Below are positions 4,759-5,304 of a DNA stretch of 5,304 nucleotides, piece by piece; the first letter of the stretch is position 1; every line of letters begins with the position of its first letter. This stretch comes from Acidimicrobiaceae bacterium (lineage in GTDB: Bacteria; Actinomycetota; Acidimicrobiia; Acidimicrobiales; RAAP-2). The notes under the pieces were generated by a model. The model saw nothing but the letters and a program-made list of their open reading frames with translations. It did not search any database and was not told the DNA's origin. The position numbers were made by a program, and so were the translations under genes. The stretch lies in assembly GCA_003133005.1 (NCBI GenBank), contig PKZI01000124.1, positions 1 to 5,304 of the forward strand. The letters run 5' to 3'.

Positions 4759-5304
4759 TTAACGTAGCGGCGAAAGATCACTGAGCCGTTGTGGCCGCCG
4801 AATCCAAAGGAATTGGACAACACCACGTCGATATCGCCCGCACGCGGCTCACCGGTCACGACGTCGAGCCCGACGTCGGGATCAATCTCGTTGGTGCCAG
4901 CGGTGGGCGGCATGAGTTGGTTTGTCAGCGTGAGCACGGAGGCCACACCTTCGAGAGCGCCCGCGGCCGCGAGGCTGTGACCGAGGTGGCCCTTGATGGA
5001 GGTGACGGGCGGCGGCTTCTCTCCAAATATCTGGTGCATGGCGGTCGCTTCGGCGAGATCGTTAAGCGGTGTCGAGGTGCCGTGGGCGTTGATGTGCGAC
5101 ACGTCCTCGGGACCAATACCCGCATCCTCCAGAGCGATTTTCATGCACCGAACCGCACCTGTCCCTTGGGGATCGGGCGCGGTGATGTGGTGGGCGTCGG
5201 CGGTCGAGGCGGCTCCGATTACCTCCGCGAAGATCGTGGCGCCGCGCTCGAGTGCGTGATCCCAGTCTTCGAGAATGAGGATGCCGGCGCCCTCGCCCAT
5301 GACG
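4755..5304 (-). CDS. fabF: 3-oxoacyl-ACP synthase II (FabF), C-terminal part (start lies beyond the right edge)
   Basis: The frame is open through the right edge. The ATG at 5300 is internal, since it encodes the Met of the conserved VMGEGAG strand. FabF condenses malonyl-ACP with acyl-ACP in fatty acid elongation. Counting from that Met, INAHGTSTPLND (70-81) contains the first catalytic His (H73), TSIKGHLGHSLAAAGALE (100-117) contains the Lys (K103) and second His (H108) of the Cys-His-His triad, and NSFGFGGHNGSVIF (163-176) is the family's C-terminal glycine-rich motif. The nucleophilic Cys would lie outside the window. About 180 of an expected 410 or so residues are present and look intact. 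The stop TAG overlaps the trpF-like TAG. A KasA/KasB-like role in a longer-chain system is possible. Confidence 0.93.
   Translation of the reverse strand, partial: VMGEGAGILILEDWDHALERGATIFAEVIGAASTADAHHITAPDPQGTGAVRCMKIALEDAGIGPEDVSHINAHGTSTPLNDLAEATAMHQIFGEKPPPVTSIKGHLGHSLAAAGALEGVASVLTLTNQLMPPTAGTNEIDPDVGLDVVTGEPRAGDIDVVLSNSFGFGGHNGSVIFRRYVN

Noticed and set aside
1..5304. CRISPR array, tRNA/rRNA, transposon ends, phage or defence genes
   Set aside because: No direct-repeat array, RNA-gene signature, terminal inverted repeats or relevant protein motifs were seen. All the larger genes are conserved core families in one consistent codon style.

Overview
The window looks like ordinary chromosome from a moderately high-GC actinobacterium. 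The strongest taxonomic clue is a mycothiol synthase (MshD), since mycothiol is confined to Actinobacteria. A mycobacterial HtdZ-type hydratase, menaquinone genes, VIT-like and YgfZ-like genes and possible leaderless starts fit this. Placement in a deep lineage such as Acidimicrobiia is only a guess from gene style. I see no rRNA, tRNA, CRISPR array, insertion sequence, phage gene or long repeat.

Layout: the genes form five alternating transcription units. (1) Minus strand, 1462 down to 1: an HtdZ-like (R)-enoyl-CoA hydratase, then the demethylmenaquinone methyltransferase (menG/ubiE), then the N-terminal part of an isochorismate synthase (menF) that runs off the left edge. Gaps are 4 bp and then a 4-bp overlap, so this is a tight operon. 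(2) Plus strand, 1558-2259: a VIT1/CCC1-family Fe/Mn transporter. (3) Minus strand, 3309 down to 2256: a 64-residue helical protein of unknown function, then mycothiol synthase mshD. (4) Plus strand, 3355-4758: a short YgfZ-family folate-binding protein, then a TrpF-like TIM-barrel protein. (5) Minus strand, from the right edge down to 4755: the C-terminal part of FabF (ketoacyl-ACP synthase II).

The genome is very compact. Both convergent junctions overlap by 4 bp through their stop codons (CTAA at 2256-2259, CTAG at 4755-4758). The two divergent gaps are only 95 and 45 bp and hold TAnnnT-type -10 candidates on both strands. No intrinsic terminator was found.

Functionally, unit 1 covers the entry step and the final methylation of menaquinone synthesis. 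MshD and YgfZ belong to thiol and Fe-S housekeeping. The hydratase and FabF belong to acyl metabolism. The most unusual item is the TrpF-like protein at 4090-4758. It keeps the phosphoribosylanthranilate isomerase fold signatures but has Ser where the catalytic Cys should be and lacks the Asp-containing catalytic loop. It is probably not a working isomerase and may have been repurposed.
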